Below the pieces are notes generated by a model. It was not told the DNA's origin. It did not search any database and saw nothing but the letters and a program-made list of their open reading frames with translations. A program made the translations under genes and the position numbers. A stretch of 64,000 bases of DNA, taken from assembly GCF_004762045.1 (NCBI RefSeq), contig NZ_SJOM01000007.1, forward strand, positions 4,760,874 through 4,824,873, in the 5' to 3' direction. Positions within the stretch are counted from its first letter, which is position 1. Every line of letters starts with the position of its first letter. Source of the stretch: Mycobacterium sp. DL99 (GTDB lineage: Bacteria > Actinomycetota > Actinomycetes > Mycobacteriales > Mycobacteriaceae). Below, one piece after another: positions 42,556 to 50,465 of this stretch.

Positions 42556-42577
42556 TTCGATGAAGATTCGATAAAGC
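42556..42577. promoter_or_regulatory. 11-bp direct repeat upstream of the DUF305 gene
   Basis: TTCGATGAAGA is followed immediately by TTCGATAAAGC, so TTCGAT repeats exactly 11 bp apart, as in OmpR/PhoB-family binding sites. The element is about 45-65 bp upstream of the lipoprotein start. A related repeat with the same spacing is at 39962 in the copZ/regulator promoter. Confidence 0.5.
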
Positions 42578-42588
42578 TCTGGAGATCT

Positions 42589-43698
42589 CTATGCGGGCCG
42601 GGCCCGGAAGAGCTTCACGTCATTCTTGACGCCCTTGAGGTGACGGGCTCCGGCAAACGACCAGCCGAACCGGCTCTCGCCGCCTTCGGTCTCGCCGATC
42701 GCCGTGCGGGTGGACTCGGCCACCAGTACGGTCCCGGGCCGCGCCGCCCCGGTGACCCGGCTGGCCAGATTGACCGAACCACCGAACCAGTCACCGGCCC
42801 GGCTCACCGCCGGCCCGGTCGCCAGCCCGACCCGCAGCCGAGGGAATTCCTCGTCGGTTTCGGTGGCGGCCACCAATTGCAGGGCCGCGTCCAGCAGTGC
42901 CGCCGGATCGGTGCTGACGAACATCACCGCATCACCGATGGTTTTGATCAGCCGCACCGGGCCTACTGCCACCTCACGTGCCGCGTCGGCCAGCCGATTC
43001 GCCAGCCGCTCAAGGTCTTCGGGCTGCACGACCTCACCCAGCCGGGTGAAGCCGACGATGTCGGCGAACGCGATGGTGACCAACCGGGCACCCGGCAGCG
43101 GCACGCCCTCGGCCCGCTCGGAAGCGCTGACCGCCTCGGTCTCCATCGCGTGGCGCAGTTGCACGAACAGCATGTCCCGGATCATCGGCCCGATCAGCGG
43201 GGCCGCCTCGGCCACCAGCGCCTCGCTCGCCTTGGCGGTTTCCAGTTCCGTCGCCCCCGGCGTCAACACTGCCGCCAGCGCGGCGTAACGCATCACCTCG
43301 GCGGCTCGGCCGAGCCCCTCCGAGAGCACCCGGGTGATCAACACGATCTGGTCGGGCGCGATACCCAGCTCCAGGAACCGCTCGGCGAAGCCCACCGCCT
43401 CGGCGTCGGCGCGCAACAGCACCGCGGCATCGGCGTCCTCGACAGTCGCCAGCCCCATTGCCCGCTGCAGTCGCTGCACGAGCTCGACGTCCATCCCGGT
43501 CTGCTCGCTGATCTCGCGGGTCGAGACGTACGTGCCGTCGTCCCCTGCCACCCGGCGCGAGGCCAGCAGCATCGGGGTACCGGCCTGCCGGATCTGGTCG
43601 GCGCTGATACCTCGGGCCAGAAGCCATTCGACAAGCTCGGCACGCTGCGCGCCGGCCTCACCGTCGAGCCCGTCCAAGAGCGTGAGATCGGCCACCAT
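42589..43698 (-). CDS. Class III adenylyl cyclase, Rv1264-like
   Basis: The 369-residue cyclase has an N-terminal helical regulatory domain (about 1-195) and a catalytic domain with all canonical residues: metal Asp213 and Asp256, adenine-selecting Lys252 and Asp303, and transition-state Asn310 and Arg314. It therefore should make cAMP from ATP. The long N-terminal domain matches M. tuberculosis Rv1264, whose equivalent domain inhibits the enzyme at neutral pH and releases it in acid. The start overlaps the GAF regulator stop by 1 bp, and TACCTT stands 6 bp upstream, so it may also have its own leaderless promoter. Confidence 0.88.
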   Translation of the reverse strand: MVADLTLLDGLDGEAGAQRAELVEWLLARGISADQIRQAGTPMLLASRRVAGDDGTYVSTREISEQTGMDVELVQRLQRAMGLATVEDADAAVLLRADAEAVGFAERFLELGIAPDQIVLITRVLSEGLGRAAEVMRYAALAAVLTPGATELETAKASEALVAEAAPLIGPMIRDMLFVQLRHAMETEAVSASERAEGVPLPGARLVTIAFADIVGFTRLGEVVQPEDLERLANRLADAAREVAVGPVRLIKTIGDAVMFVSTDPAALLDAALQLVAATETDEEFPRLRVGLATGPAVSRAGDWFGGSVNLASRVTGAARPGTVLVAESTRTAIGETEGGESRFGWSFAGARHLKGVKNDVKLFRARPA

Positions 43699-44987
43699 CA
43701 GGTCAAGGTATACCCACGCACCGCGTGGACCGCCGGAGCTGTCGAGGAAGTCAGCAGTGTCGACATGTCCTGGGGATAACGGACGTCCACGACCACCGAG
43801 TCCCCGAACCGGTACGGCTTACCGGCTAGCAGGCCGACGAACTGCTTACGCAGCCGCGACATCTCGGCGCGCACGGTCACCACCCTGGACCGATCGCCAT
43901 AGAGATCCTCCGCCAGCTCCGGCGCCGACCGGCCCTGCTGACTGGTCGCCAAGACCAGCAAGATCTCGGCGTGGCGGCTGGAGATGCTGCGCCGCCAGTT
44001 GCCGAACTGGCCGGCCATCTCCAGCGACGGTTCGCCATCGCGCAGGTCGAGGATGACCCGCGACGGCGCCGCACTGGGCTCGGCGTCGTCAGCCACCCGG
44101 ACCAGCCACCCGCCCGGCAGCGCCTCGACATCACACATGCCCAACGGCGGAATCCACACCCGGCCGGGTAACCCGCTCTCGGGCAACAAGATCCGGTTGT
44201 GCAACGGCAAGGAGTCCACCGCCGCGACCCAGCCGTCCGCGTCGACGGCCAGCGCCGGGCTGCCCACCCTGGCCAGGATGGGCGCCGCCACCGCGCGCAG
44301 CCGGTTCAACGTTCTGTCATGCGCCTCGCGCAGTTGCGACTCCGCGAGCCGCGCCACGAGGTCCACCAGGGCGACCGTCGTCGGATGCACGGTGGAGGCC
44401 GGGCCGGACACGTCGACGATGCCGATCACCTGACCGGTCCGCGGATCTCGGATCGGCGCGCCGGCACACGTCCACGGGTGGTGGCTGCGCAGGAAATGCT
44501 CAGCCGAGAAGATCTGCACCGCACGATGGGAGGCCAGCGCGGTACCGATCCCGTTGGTGCCCACCGCGTTCTCACTCCACGTCGCGCCCTCGATGAAACC
44601 GAGGCGGTCGGCGAGGCTGAGCACGCGCGGCGAGCCCGAGCGCCACAGCACCCGACCCCTGGCATCCGCCACCACCAGGATGTTGTGGCCCTCATCGATC
44701 ACCGAGTCCAGCCCTCGCGACACATCGTCGAGCACAGCGATGAGTCCGGACTGCTGCCGCAGCAAGTCCAGGCCGGTCGTCTCGACCTGGGGCGGAATGT
44801 GATGATCCGGATTTATCCCCTTGGCGCGCAACCTGTTCCAGGAGTCTTCGATCACCGCCCGAGGACGCGCAGGCGCGCGGTCACCCGACATGGTCGCGTC
44901 GTACACCGCCGACAAGAGCATGGCGTACCGCCGCGGATCCTCACCAGGCGAGACCGCGGGCTCAGGTATCGATGAACCGGCCATCAT
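43698..44987 (-). CDS. GAF-domain regulator, AcoR-like without AAA domain
   Basis: The 429-residue protein has a GAF-type sensor (about 85-215, with GATWSENAVGTNGIGTALA) matching acetoin-catabolism regulators AcoR. It lacks the sigma-54 AAA domain of AcoR. The C-terminus (about 330-410) contains SSRHAEILLVLATSQQ and VTVRAEMSRLRKQF, a winged-helix-like DNA-binding segment. Mycobacteria lack sigma-54, so an activator of this form is expected. Downstream of the SDR/dehydrogenase pair, it probably controls that operon. Five GTTGC elements in the divergent promoter at 46898-46963 are likely binding sites. Confidence 0.78.
   Translation of the reverse strand: MMAGSSIPEPAVSPGEDPRRYAMLLSAVYDATMSGDRAPARPRAVIEDSWNRLRAKGINPDHHIPPQVETTGLDLLRQQSGLIAVLDDVSRGLDSVIDEGHNILVVADARGRVLWRSGSPRVLSLADRLGFIEGATWSENAVGTNGIGTALASHRAVQIFSAEHFLRSHHPWTCAGAPIRDPRTGQVIGIVDVSGPASTVHPTTVALVDLVARLAESQLREAHDRTLNRLRAVAAPILARVGSPALAVDADGWVAAVDSLPLHNRILLPESGLPGRVWIPPLGMCDVEALPGGWLVRVADDAEPSAAPSRVILDLRDGEPSLEMAGQFGNWRRSISSRHAEILLVLATSQQGRSAPELAEDLYGDRSRVVTVRAEMSRLRKQFVGLLAGKPYRFGDSVVVDVRYPQDMSTLLTSSTAPAVHAVRGYTLT
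43705..43710 (-). promoter_or_regulatory. Leaderless-type -10 box for the adenylyl cyclase
   Basis: TACCTT on the minus strand lies 6 bp before the ATG at 43698, inside the 3' end of the GAF regulator gene. Confidence 0.5.
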
Positions 44988-45029
44988 CGCCGATTGTGCT
45001 CCACATCACATCGGGACGCCAAACTCCGG

Positions 45030-45809
45030 CTACCGATACACCAACCCCCCGTCGATGAGACCCGCCTGACCAGTCATGTAATCGGCATCCGGTCCGGCCA
45101 GATAAGCAACGAATCCGGCCACGTCCTCGGGTGTTGCCGGCCGCCCCAACGCGATGCCGCCCGCGTACTTCTGGAATGTCTCCCCCTCGGCGGCACCGGT
45201 CAGCTCGGCGAACCGCTTGTCGATCTGGACCCACATGTCGGTGCCGACGATGCCTGGACAGTAGGCGTTGACGGTGATGCCCGCCGACGCGTACTCCTTG
45301 GCCGCGGCCTGGGTCAGGCCACGCACCGCGAACTTGGTGGCGCTGTACACCCCGAGCATGGCGAAGCCGTCATGACCGGCGATCGACGAGGCGTTGATGA
45401 TCTTGCCCGGCCGGCCAAGCTCGATGAACTTGGCTGCGGCAGCCTGGATTCCCCACAGCACGCCGTCGACGTTGATCGACCACACCCGGGCGACGTCGGC
45501 GGGCGTGACCTCGGCGATCGGTCCGACCAGCGCCACCCCGGCATTGTTGACCATGATGTCGAACCCACCCAGAGCGGCCGCGGCATGCTCGACCGCCGCG
45601 TACACCGAGTCGCGGTCACTCACGTCGGTGACGAAAGTCGTTGTTTTCGAGCCGATTTCGGCTATCTCCTCGGCGACAGCGTTGATACCGTCCGGCACCA
45701 CGTCGACCAGTGCGAGGTCGGCACCTTCCCGCGCCAGCCGCAGCGCGATGCCCCGACCGATCCCCCGGCCCGCGCCTGTCACCAGCACCACCTTGCTCTG
45801 CAATGTCAC
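45030..45809 (-). CDS. Short-chain dehydrogenase, acetoin reductase-like
   Basis: The 259-residue SDR has the cofactor motif TGAGRGIGRG, NNAG, the catalytic Ser in INASSIAGH, and YSATK. The loop CPGIVGTDMWVQIDKRFAEL is characteristic of diacetyl/acetoin reductases. It would interconvert diacetyl, acetoin and 2,3-butanediol. The GTG start at 45809 overlaps the dehydrogenase stop by 4 bp (GTGA), so the two are translationally coupled. The adjacent GAF regulator supports a role in acetoin or butanediol use. Confidence 0.82.
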   Translation of the reverse strand: MTLQSKVVLVTGAGRGIGRGIALRLAREGADLALVDVVPDGINAVAEEIAEIGSKTTTFVTDVSDRDSVYAAVEHAAAALGGFDIMVNNAGVALVGPIAEVTPADVARVWSINVDGVLWGIQAAAAKFIELGRPGKIINASSIAGHDGFAMLGVYSATKFAVRGLTQAAAKEYASAGITVNAYCPGIVGTDMWVQIDKRFAELTGAAEGETFQKYAGGIALGRPATPEDVAGFVAYLAGPDADYMTGQAGLIDGGLVYR

Positions 45810-46861
45810 GATGCGCCTCCGCTCGGGTCGACCAGAACCTTCATCTTCTTGCCTGCGTGCAGGGCTTCGAATCCCTCGTCGATCACGTCGTCGATGGCGA
45901 TGGAAGTGACCCATCCCCTCGTGTCGTACACCCCCCGCGCCATGAGATCAATGACCGCCTCGAAGTCGGCCGAGGTGTAGCACAGCGAACCCTGGATCCT
46001 GGACTCGTTCATCACCAGGTTGAGCAACGGTGTCGTCAGCGGCTTCTCGTAAATCGCAACGCTGACCGTCGGTTTGCGCGCACCCACACACGCTGTGGCT
46101 GCCTCGATCGCGGGGGCCACGCCCGCGGCATCGAATGCCGCGTCGGCACCGCGTCCTCCGGTGTGATCGGCGATGAACGCCGGGACGTCGACGGCCGTCG
46201 GGTCCAGGGTCAAGGCGCCGAGCGACTCGATCGCGGACCTGCGGGTGGGCGAGGGTTCCACGACGAACACGTCGTCGAGTCCCTTGCCGCGCAGCGCGAA
46301 CCACAGACCGATTCCGATCGGTCCGGCCCCGAAGATCACCGCGGTGTGCAGCGGGCCGACCTCACCGAGGGTGGCGGCGTGGTAGGCCACCGACATCGGC
46401 TCGACCAGCGCGCCGAGCTCGAGGGAGACGTTGTCGGGAAGCCGGTGCAGCATGTCGGTCGGCACCACGGTGTATTCGGCCATGCCGCCGTCGGACATCA
46501 GACCGTGGAAACCGATCTGCTGACAGATGTTGTAGGCGCCCGCCCGGCACGGTGCACAGTGTCCGCATCGGTAAATCGGCTCGACGGCCACCCGGTCTCC
46601 CGGGGCGAAGCCGGTGACGCCCGCACCCACGTCGGTGATGGTCCCGGAGAACTCGTGGCCCATGGTCAGCGGCAGCTGCCGGCCGGTCAGCGGATGCGGC
46701 TCGGTCGGCACGAAGATCGGTCCTGCATAGTATTCATGCAGGTCAGTGCCGCAAATTCCGTTGAAGCCGACTTTGACCTTGACGGTGCCCGGGGCAGGGT
46801 CGGGCTCGGGGACGTCGGCGACTTCGACCTTGTTCGGTCCGTAGTACACGGCTGCTTTCAT
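45806..46861 (-). CDS. Zinc alcohol dehydrogenase, 2,3-butanediol type
   Basis: The 351-residue medium-chain dehydrogenase has catalytic zinc ligands in CGTDLHEY and GHEFSG, a four-Cys structural zinc site in CGHCAPCRAGAYNIC, and the Rossmann motif VIFGAGPIGIG. The EYYAGPIFVPTEPHPLTG insert is typical of 2,3-butanediol dehydrogenases. It starts at ATG 46861, divergent from the flavin monooxygenase gene. Paired with the SDR and GAF regulator it forms a butanediol/acetoin module. Confidence 0.82.
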   Translation of the reverse strand: MKAAVYYGPNKVEVADVPEPDPAPGTVKVKVGFNGICGTDLHEYYAGPIFVPTEPHPLTGRQLPLTMGHEFSGTITDVGAGVTGFAPGDRVAVEPIYRCGHCAPCRAGAYNICQQIGFHGLMSDGGMAEYTVVPTDMLHRLPDNVSLELGALVEPMSVAYHAATLGEVGPLHTAVIFGAGPIGIGLWFALRGKGLDDVFVVEPSPTRRSAIESLGALTLDPTAVDVPAFIADHTGGRGADAAFDAAGVAPAIEAATACVGARKPTVSVAIYEKPLTTPLLNLVMNESRIQGSLCYTSADFEAVIDLMARGVYDTRGWVTSIAIDDVIDEGFEALHAGKKMKVLVDPSGGAS

Positions 46862-46897
46862 AGTGGACGTTCTTAGGCGACCTGCCGGGTGCGCCGT

Positions 46898-46963
46898 AAG
46901 GGTTGCAAGACGTTGCGGTCTCAAACGCCGGGTCAGTTGCAACCCCGTGCAACCCTTGTTGCG
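46898..46963. promoter_or_regulatory. Cluster of GTTGC boxes, likely regulator sites
   Basis: Five GTTGC-type half-sites occur in 66 bp: 46902, 46912, 46936, the reverse at 46948, and 46958. AAGGGTTGCA (46898) and TGCAACCCTT (46948) form a 10-bp inverted repeat with a 40-bp spacer, and TTGCA-N6-TGCAA lies inside it. Position between divergent operons suits binding by the GAF regulator. Confidence 0.65.
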
Positions 46964-46991
46964 GTGTTCGACACGGTGTGGGCTGTGCCAC

Positions 46992-48821
46992 ATGACACAG
47001 ACCACCGCCGCACCGCTGGCCACACTGTCACCGCAGGAACGGGTTGACGCCTGGCTGGCAGATTTCGAATCCGCACTGGCCGACCGGGACGTCGAACGCG
47101 TCGTCGGAAAGTTCGCGACCGACAGCTTCTGGCGTGACCTGGTCGCCTTCACCTGGAACCTCAAGACCCTCGAGGGCCACGACGGCATCGCCGACATGCT
47201 GACCGCGCGGCTGGCGGACACCGACCCGTCCGGGTTCCGGACGGCGGAGACCCCGACCGAGGAATTCGACGGGGAACACGTCGTCACCTCGGCGTTCATC
47301 GAGTTCGAGACCGCGGTGGGCCGCGGCAAGGGGCACCTGCGCCTGCGCGACGAGCTGGGTTGGACCCTGCTGACGACCCTGCAGGAGCTCAAGGGCCACG
47401 AGGAGCGCAAGGGCGCCAACCGGCCGCTGGGCGCCGTGCACGGCTCCGATCCGGACCGGCGGTCCTGGTCCGAGAAACGCCTCGACGAGGACCTCACGCT
47501 CGGCTACACCGAGCAGCCCTACATCGTGGTGATCGGCGGTGGCCAGGGCGGTATCGCACTGGGCGCGCGGCTGCGCCAGCTCGGTGTGCCCGCCATCGTC
47601 GTCGACCAGCACGAACGCCCCGGCGACCAGTGGCGCAACCGCTACAAGTCGCTGTGCCTGCACGATCCGGTCTGGTACGACCATCTTCCCTACCTGCCGT
47701 TCCCGGCCAACTGGCCGGTGTTCGCGCCGAAGGACAAGATCGGCGACTGGCTGGAGTTCTACACCCGGGTCATGGAGGTGCCGTACTGGAGCTCGACCGC
47801 CTGCCTGTCGGCGTCCTACGACGAAGCCGAACAGCGGTGGACCGTCGAGGTGAACCGCAACGGCGAACCCGTGACGCTGCGGCCGGCGCAGCTGGTGCTG
47901 GCGACAGGCATGTCGGGCAAGCCCAGCATCCCGACGCTCCCGGGCCAGGAGACCTTCCGCGGCGAGCAGCACCATTCCAGCCACCACCCCGGCCCGGACC
48001 GGTATCCGGGGAAGCGAGTCGTGGTGATCGGCTCGAACAACTCCGCCCACGACATCTGTAAAGCGTTGTACGAGAACTACGTCGACGTCACGATGGTGCA
48101 GCGCTCCTCGACACACGTCGTGAAATCGGACTCGCTGATGGAGCTCGGCCTGGGCGACCTGTATTCGGAGCGGGCCGTCGCCGCGGGAATGACCACCGAG
48201 AAGGCCGATCTCACCTTCGCGTCCCTGCCCTATCGCATCATGGCCGACTTCCAGCGGCCCATCTACGATGCAATCCGCCAGCGCGACAAGGATTTCTACG
48301 CGCGATTGGAAGCAGCCGGATTCGACCTGGACTTCGGCGACGACGACTCCGGCCTGTTCATGAAGTACCTGCGCCGCGGCTCGGGCTACTACATCGACGT
48401 CGGTGCCTGCGAGCTGATCGCCGACGGCAGCATCAAACTGGCCCACGGCGAGGTGGACCGCCTCACGGAGGACTCGGTGATCCTGGCCGACGGCACCGAG
48501 CTGCCCGCCGATGTGGTGGTTTACGCCACCGGGTTCGGCTCGATGAACGGCTGGGCCGCCGACCTGATCAGTCAGGAAGTCGCCGACCGGATCGGCAAGG
48601 TGTGGGGCCTGGGCTCGGGCACCACGAAGGATCCGGGGCCGTGGGAAGGCGAACAACGCAACATGTGGAAGCCCACCCAACAGCCCAATCTGTGGCTGCA
48701 CGGCGGCAATCTGCACCAGTCCCGCCACTATTCGCTGTATCTGGCGTTGCAGCTCAAGGCCCGCTATGAGGGCCTGGCAACGCCGGTGTACGGACTGCAG
48801 GAGGTCCACCACCTGAGCTGA
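46992..48821 (+). CDS. NTF2-like domain fused to flavin monooxygenase
   Basis: The 609-residue protein has an N-terminal NTF2/SnoaL-like domain (about 1-150) and a C-terminal FAD/NADPH monooxygenase. The latter has IVVIGGGQGGIALGARL for FAD, VVVIGSNNSAHDI for NADPH, and an FRGEQHHSSHH element in place of the usual FxGxxxHxxxY. This resembles flavin-containing or Baeyer-Villiger monooxygenases but the substrate is unknown. It is divergent from the butanediol/acetoin genes and shares their GTTGC-rich promoter region. A strong hairpin follows the stop. Confidence 0.82.
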   Translation: MTQTTAAPLATLSPQERVDAWLADFESALADRDVERVVGKFATDSFWRDLVAFTWNLKTLEGHDGIADMLTARLADTDPSGFRTAETPTEEFDGEHVVTSAFIEFETAVGRGKGHLRLRDELGWTLLTTLQELKGHEERKGANRPLGAVHGSDPDRRSWSEKRLDEDLTLGYTEQPYIVVIGGGQGGIALGARLRQLGVPAIVVDQHERPGDQWRNRYKSLCLHDPVWYDHLPYLPFPANWPVFAPKDKIGDWLEFYTRVMEVPYWSSTACLSASYDEAEQRWTVEVNRNGEPVTLRPAQLVLATGMSGKPSIPTLPGQETFRGEQHHSSHHPGPDRYPGKRVVVIGSNNSAHDICKALYENYVDVTMVQRSSTHVVKSDSLMELGLGDLYSERAVAAGMTTEKADLTFASLPYRIMADFQRPIYDAIRQRDKDFYARLEAAGFDLDFGDDDSGLFMKYLRRGSGYYIDVGACELIADGSIKLAHGEVDRLTEDSVILADGTELPADVVVYATGFGSMNGWAADLISQEVADRIGKVWGLGSGTTKDPGPWEGEQRNMWKPTQQPNLWLHGGNLHQSRHYSLYLALQLKARYEGLATPVYGLQEVHHLS

Positions 48822-48834
48822 CGACTCACGACAT

Positions 48835-48877
48835 GGCGCCCCGAACGTGACATAACCCCCACACCGTTCGGGGCGCC
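48835..48877. terminator. Perfect 13-bp hairpin after the monooxygenase gene
   Basis: GGCGCCCCGAACG (48835-48847) and CGTTCGGGGCGCC (48865-48877) pair over 13 bp with a 17-base loop, 14 bp after the stop. There is no U-tract. Confidence 0.65.
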
Positions 48878-48909
48878 CGCGTGTGTGCGGTGCTTGGTAT
48901 ACAACAGTA

Positions 48910-49614
48910 GTGCGCCGATGGATATGGAGTCTGGTTGTCCTGCTCGCCGTGGCGGTGACCGTGCTCGCCGGTGGCTACCGGGTGATGAACTCGCGTACTT
49001 TCGCGCTCGCCGGGCAGGTGGTGAATCGAGTCGACACCTCGGCCAAAGTCGTTGCGCTGACCTTTGACGACGGCCCTACGAGCCACACCCCGGGCGTGCT
49101 GCGGATGCTCGATGACGCGGGCGTTCGGGCCACGTTCTACCTCACCGGCGCCGAGTTGACTGTCGCGCCGCAGTTCGGCACCGCGATCGCCGCGGCAGGC
49201 CACGAGATCGGCAATCACAGCTACTCGCATCCGCGGATGGTGCTGATGTCGCCGACCACCGTCGCGAACGAGATCGAACGGACCGACGCAGCGATCCGGG
49301 CCACCGGGTACCACGGTCCGATCACCTTCCGACCGCCCTACGGCAAGAAGCTCTGGACGCTGCCGCGCTACCTGTCCACCCATGATCGGACCATGGTCAC
49401 CTGGGACGTCGAACCCGATTCGGCCACCGGAGCCGGTGCCGATGCGATCGTGGCCGAAACCGTCTCCCAGGCGCGGCCGGGCTCGATCGTCCTGCTGCAT
49501 GCCATGTATGACAGCCGCGAGTCGTCGCGGGCCGCGGTCCCCCGCATCATCGACGAATTGCGCTCGGCTGGTTACCGGTTCGTCACCGTGTCCGAACTGC
49601 TGACGTACCGATGA
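48910..49614 (+). CDS. Secreted polysaccharide deacetylase
   Basis: The 234-residue protein starts with a short membrane signal (VRRWIWSLVVLLAVAVTVLA) and carries a NodB domain: TFDDGPT with metal Asp, the HNHSYSHP region, and RPPYG. This predicts de-N-acetylation of a cell-wall or exopolysaccharide sugar. GTG 48910 is chosen because the signal starts there; TATACA lies 6 bp upstream. Its stop overlaps the next gene by 4 bp (ATGA). Confidence 0.82.
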   Translation: MRRWIWSLVVLLAVAVTVLAGGYRVMNSRTFALAGQVVNRVDTSAKVVALTFDDGPTSHTPGVLRMLDDAGVRATFYLTGAELTVAPQFGTAIAAAGHEIGNHSYSHPRMVLMSPTTVANEIERTDAAIRATGYHGPITFRPPYGKKLWTLPRYLSTHDRTMVTWDVEPDSATGAGADAIVAETVSQARPGSIVLLHAMYDSRESSRAAVPRIIDELRSAGYRFVTVSELLTYR

Positions 49615-50099
49615 CCGAGCTGCTGCACGGGTTGGATCCCATCCTGGGCGAGGCGCCCTGGGTACTGATCCTGGGCAATATGCCCAGCGTGATGTCGCTG
49701 ACTGCCGGTCAGTACTACGGCAATCCCCGTAACGCGTTCTGGCGGATCACCGGCTCCCTCTTCGGATTCAGTGCCGATGTGCCCTACCCGGATCGGGTGA
49801 CGGCCCTGTGCGCACACCAGGTTGCCGTGTGGGATGTACTGCGGTCCTGCCACCGGGTGGGCAGCCTGGATTCGGCCGTGGAGCGGGACAGCATGGTGCC
49901 CAACGACTTTGCGGCGTTCTTCGCCCTACATCCCACGCTCGAGCGGGTGGTGTTCAACGGGGCAGCCGCCGAAGCCAATTACCGGCGTCTGGTCGGCACG
50001 CCGTCGCTGCCCAGTGTGCGAGTACCGTCGACCAGCCCCGCACAGACGATGCGCTACGAGAACAAACTGGACGCCTGGCGGACAGCACTGGACGGTTAG
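49611..50099 (+). CDS. Mug/HDG-like DNA glycosylase
   Basis: The 162-residue protein has the uracil-DNA glycosylase superfamily fold: GNMPS near the N-terminus, the recognition motif QYYGNPRNAFWRI, FNGAAAE, and the SPSTSP-type loop (VPSTSPA). It most resembles the DNA-deoxyinosine glycosylase (HDG) branch, which removes hypoxanthine or mismatched U. The start overlaps the deacetylase stop by 4 bp, so expression is coupled; the functional link is unclear. Confidence 0.78.
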   Translation: MTELLHGLDPILGEAPWVLILGNMPSVMSLTAGQYYGNPRNAFWRITGSLFGFSADVPYPDRVTALCAHQVAVWDVLRSCHRVGSLDSAVERDSMVPNDFAAFFALHPTLERVVFNGAAAEANYRRLVGTPSLPSVRVPSTSPAQTMRYENKLDAWRTALDG

Positions 50100-50105
50100 G
50101 CTCGG

Positions 50106-50381
50106 TCAGGCCAGCCGGTCCACGATGTCCTTGGCCTCCTTGAGCCGCAGCCCGGTCTCATCGCGCAACAGTTTGATTGCGCCGATTTTGTTGCCCTGCA
50201 GGACGAGCTGGCGGACCATCTGGCTGGCCATCATCTCACTGGGCTGACCCGTGGCCGGCAGTGACACCGGGTGCCCGGCCGCCGAGGCTGCCCGTTCCAG
50301 GGCGGCGACCCGGCGCTCCAGTTGCTCGACGCGTCGGCGCAGGTCGTTGCTCGATTCGTCACGGTCGGCGAAAAGTCCCAT
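50106..50381 (-). CDS. Small coiled-coil protein with L7/L12-like C-terminus
   Basis: The 91-residue protein has an N-terminal coiled coil (about 12-35, heptad-like) and a C-terminal segment (GAIKLLRDETGLRLKEAKDI) that matches the C-terminal domain of ribosomal protein bL12. It is not rplL itself: it is much shorter and lacks the L12 hinge. Function is unknown; a ribosome- or translation-linked role is speculative. It is convergent with the glycosylase gene, 6 bp apart. Confidence 0.68.
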   Translation of the reverse strand: MGLFADRDESSNDLRRRVEQLERRVAALERAASAAGHPVSLPATGQPSEMMASQMVRQLVLQGNKIGAIKLLRDETGLRLKEAKDIVDRLA

Positions 50382-50465
50382 CGTGCAAGTGTCGCATCCC
50401 TGCCCTTTCGGCGTTGCTGCGTTCTATCCTCGTTGCAGCAGGTTCTCCGATGGCGGGGGCTTCGA

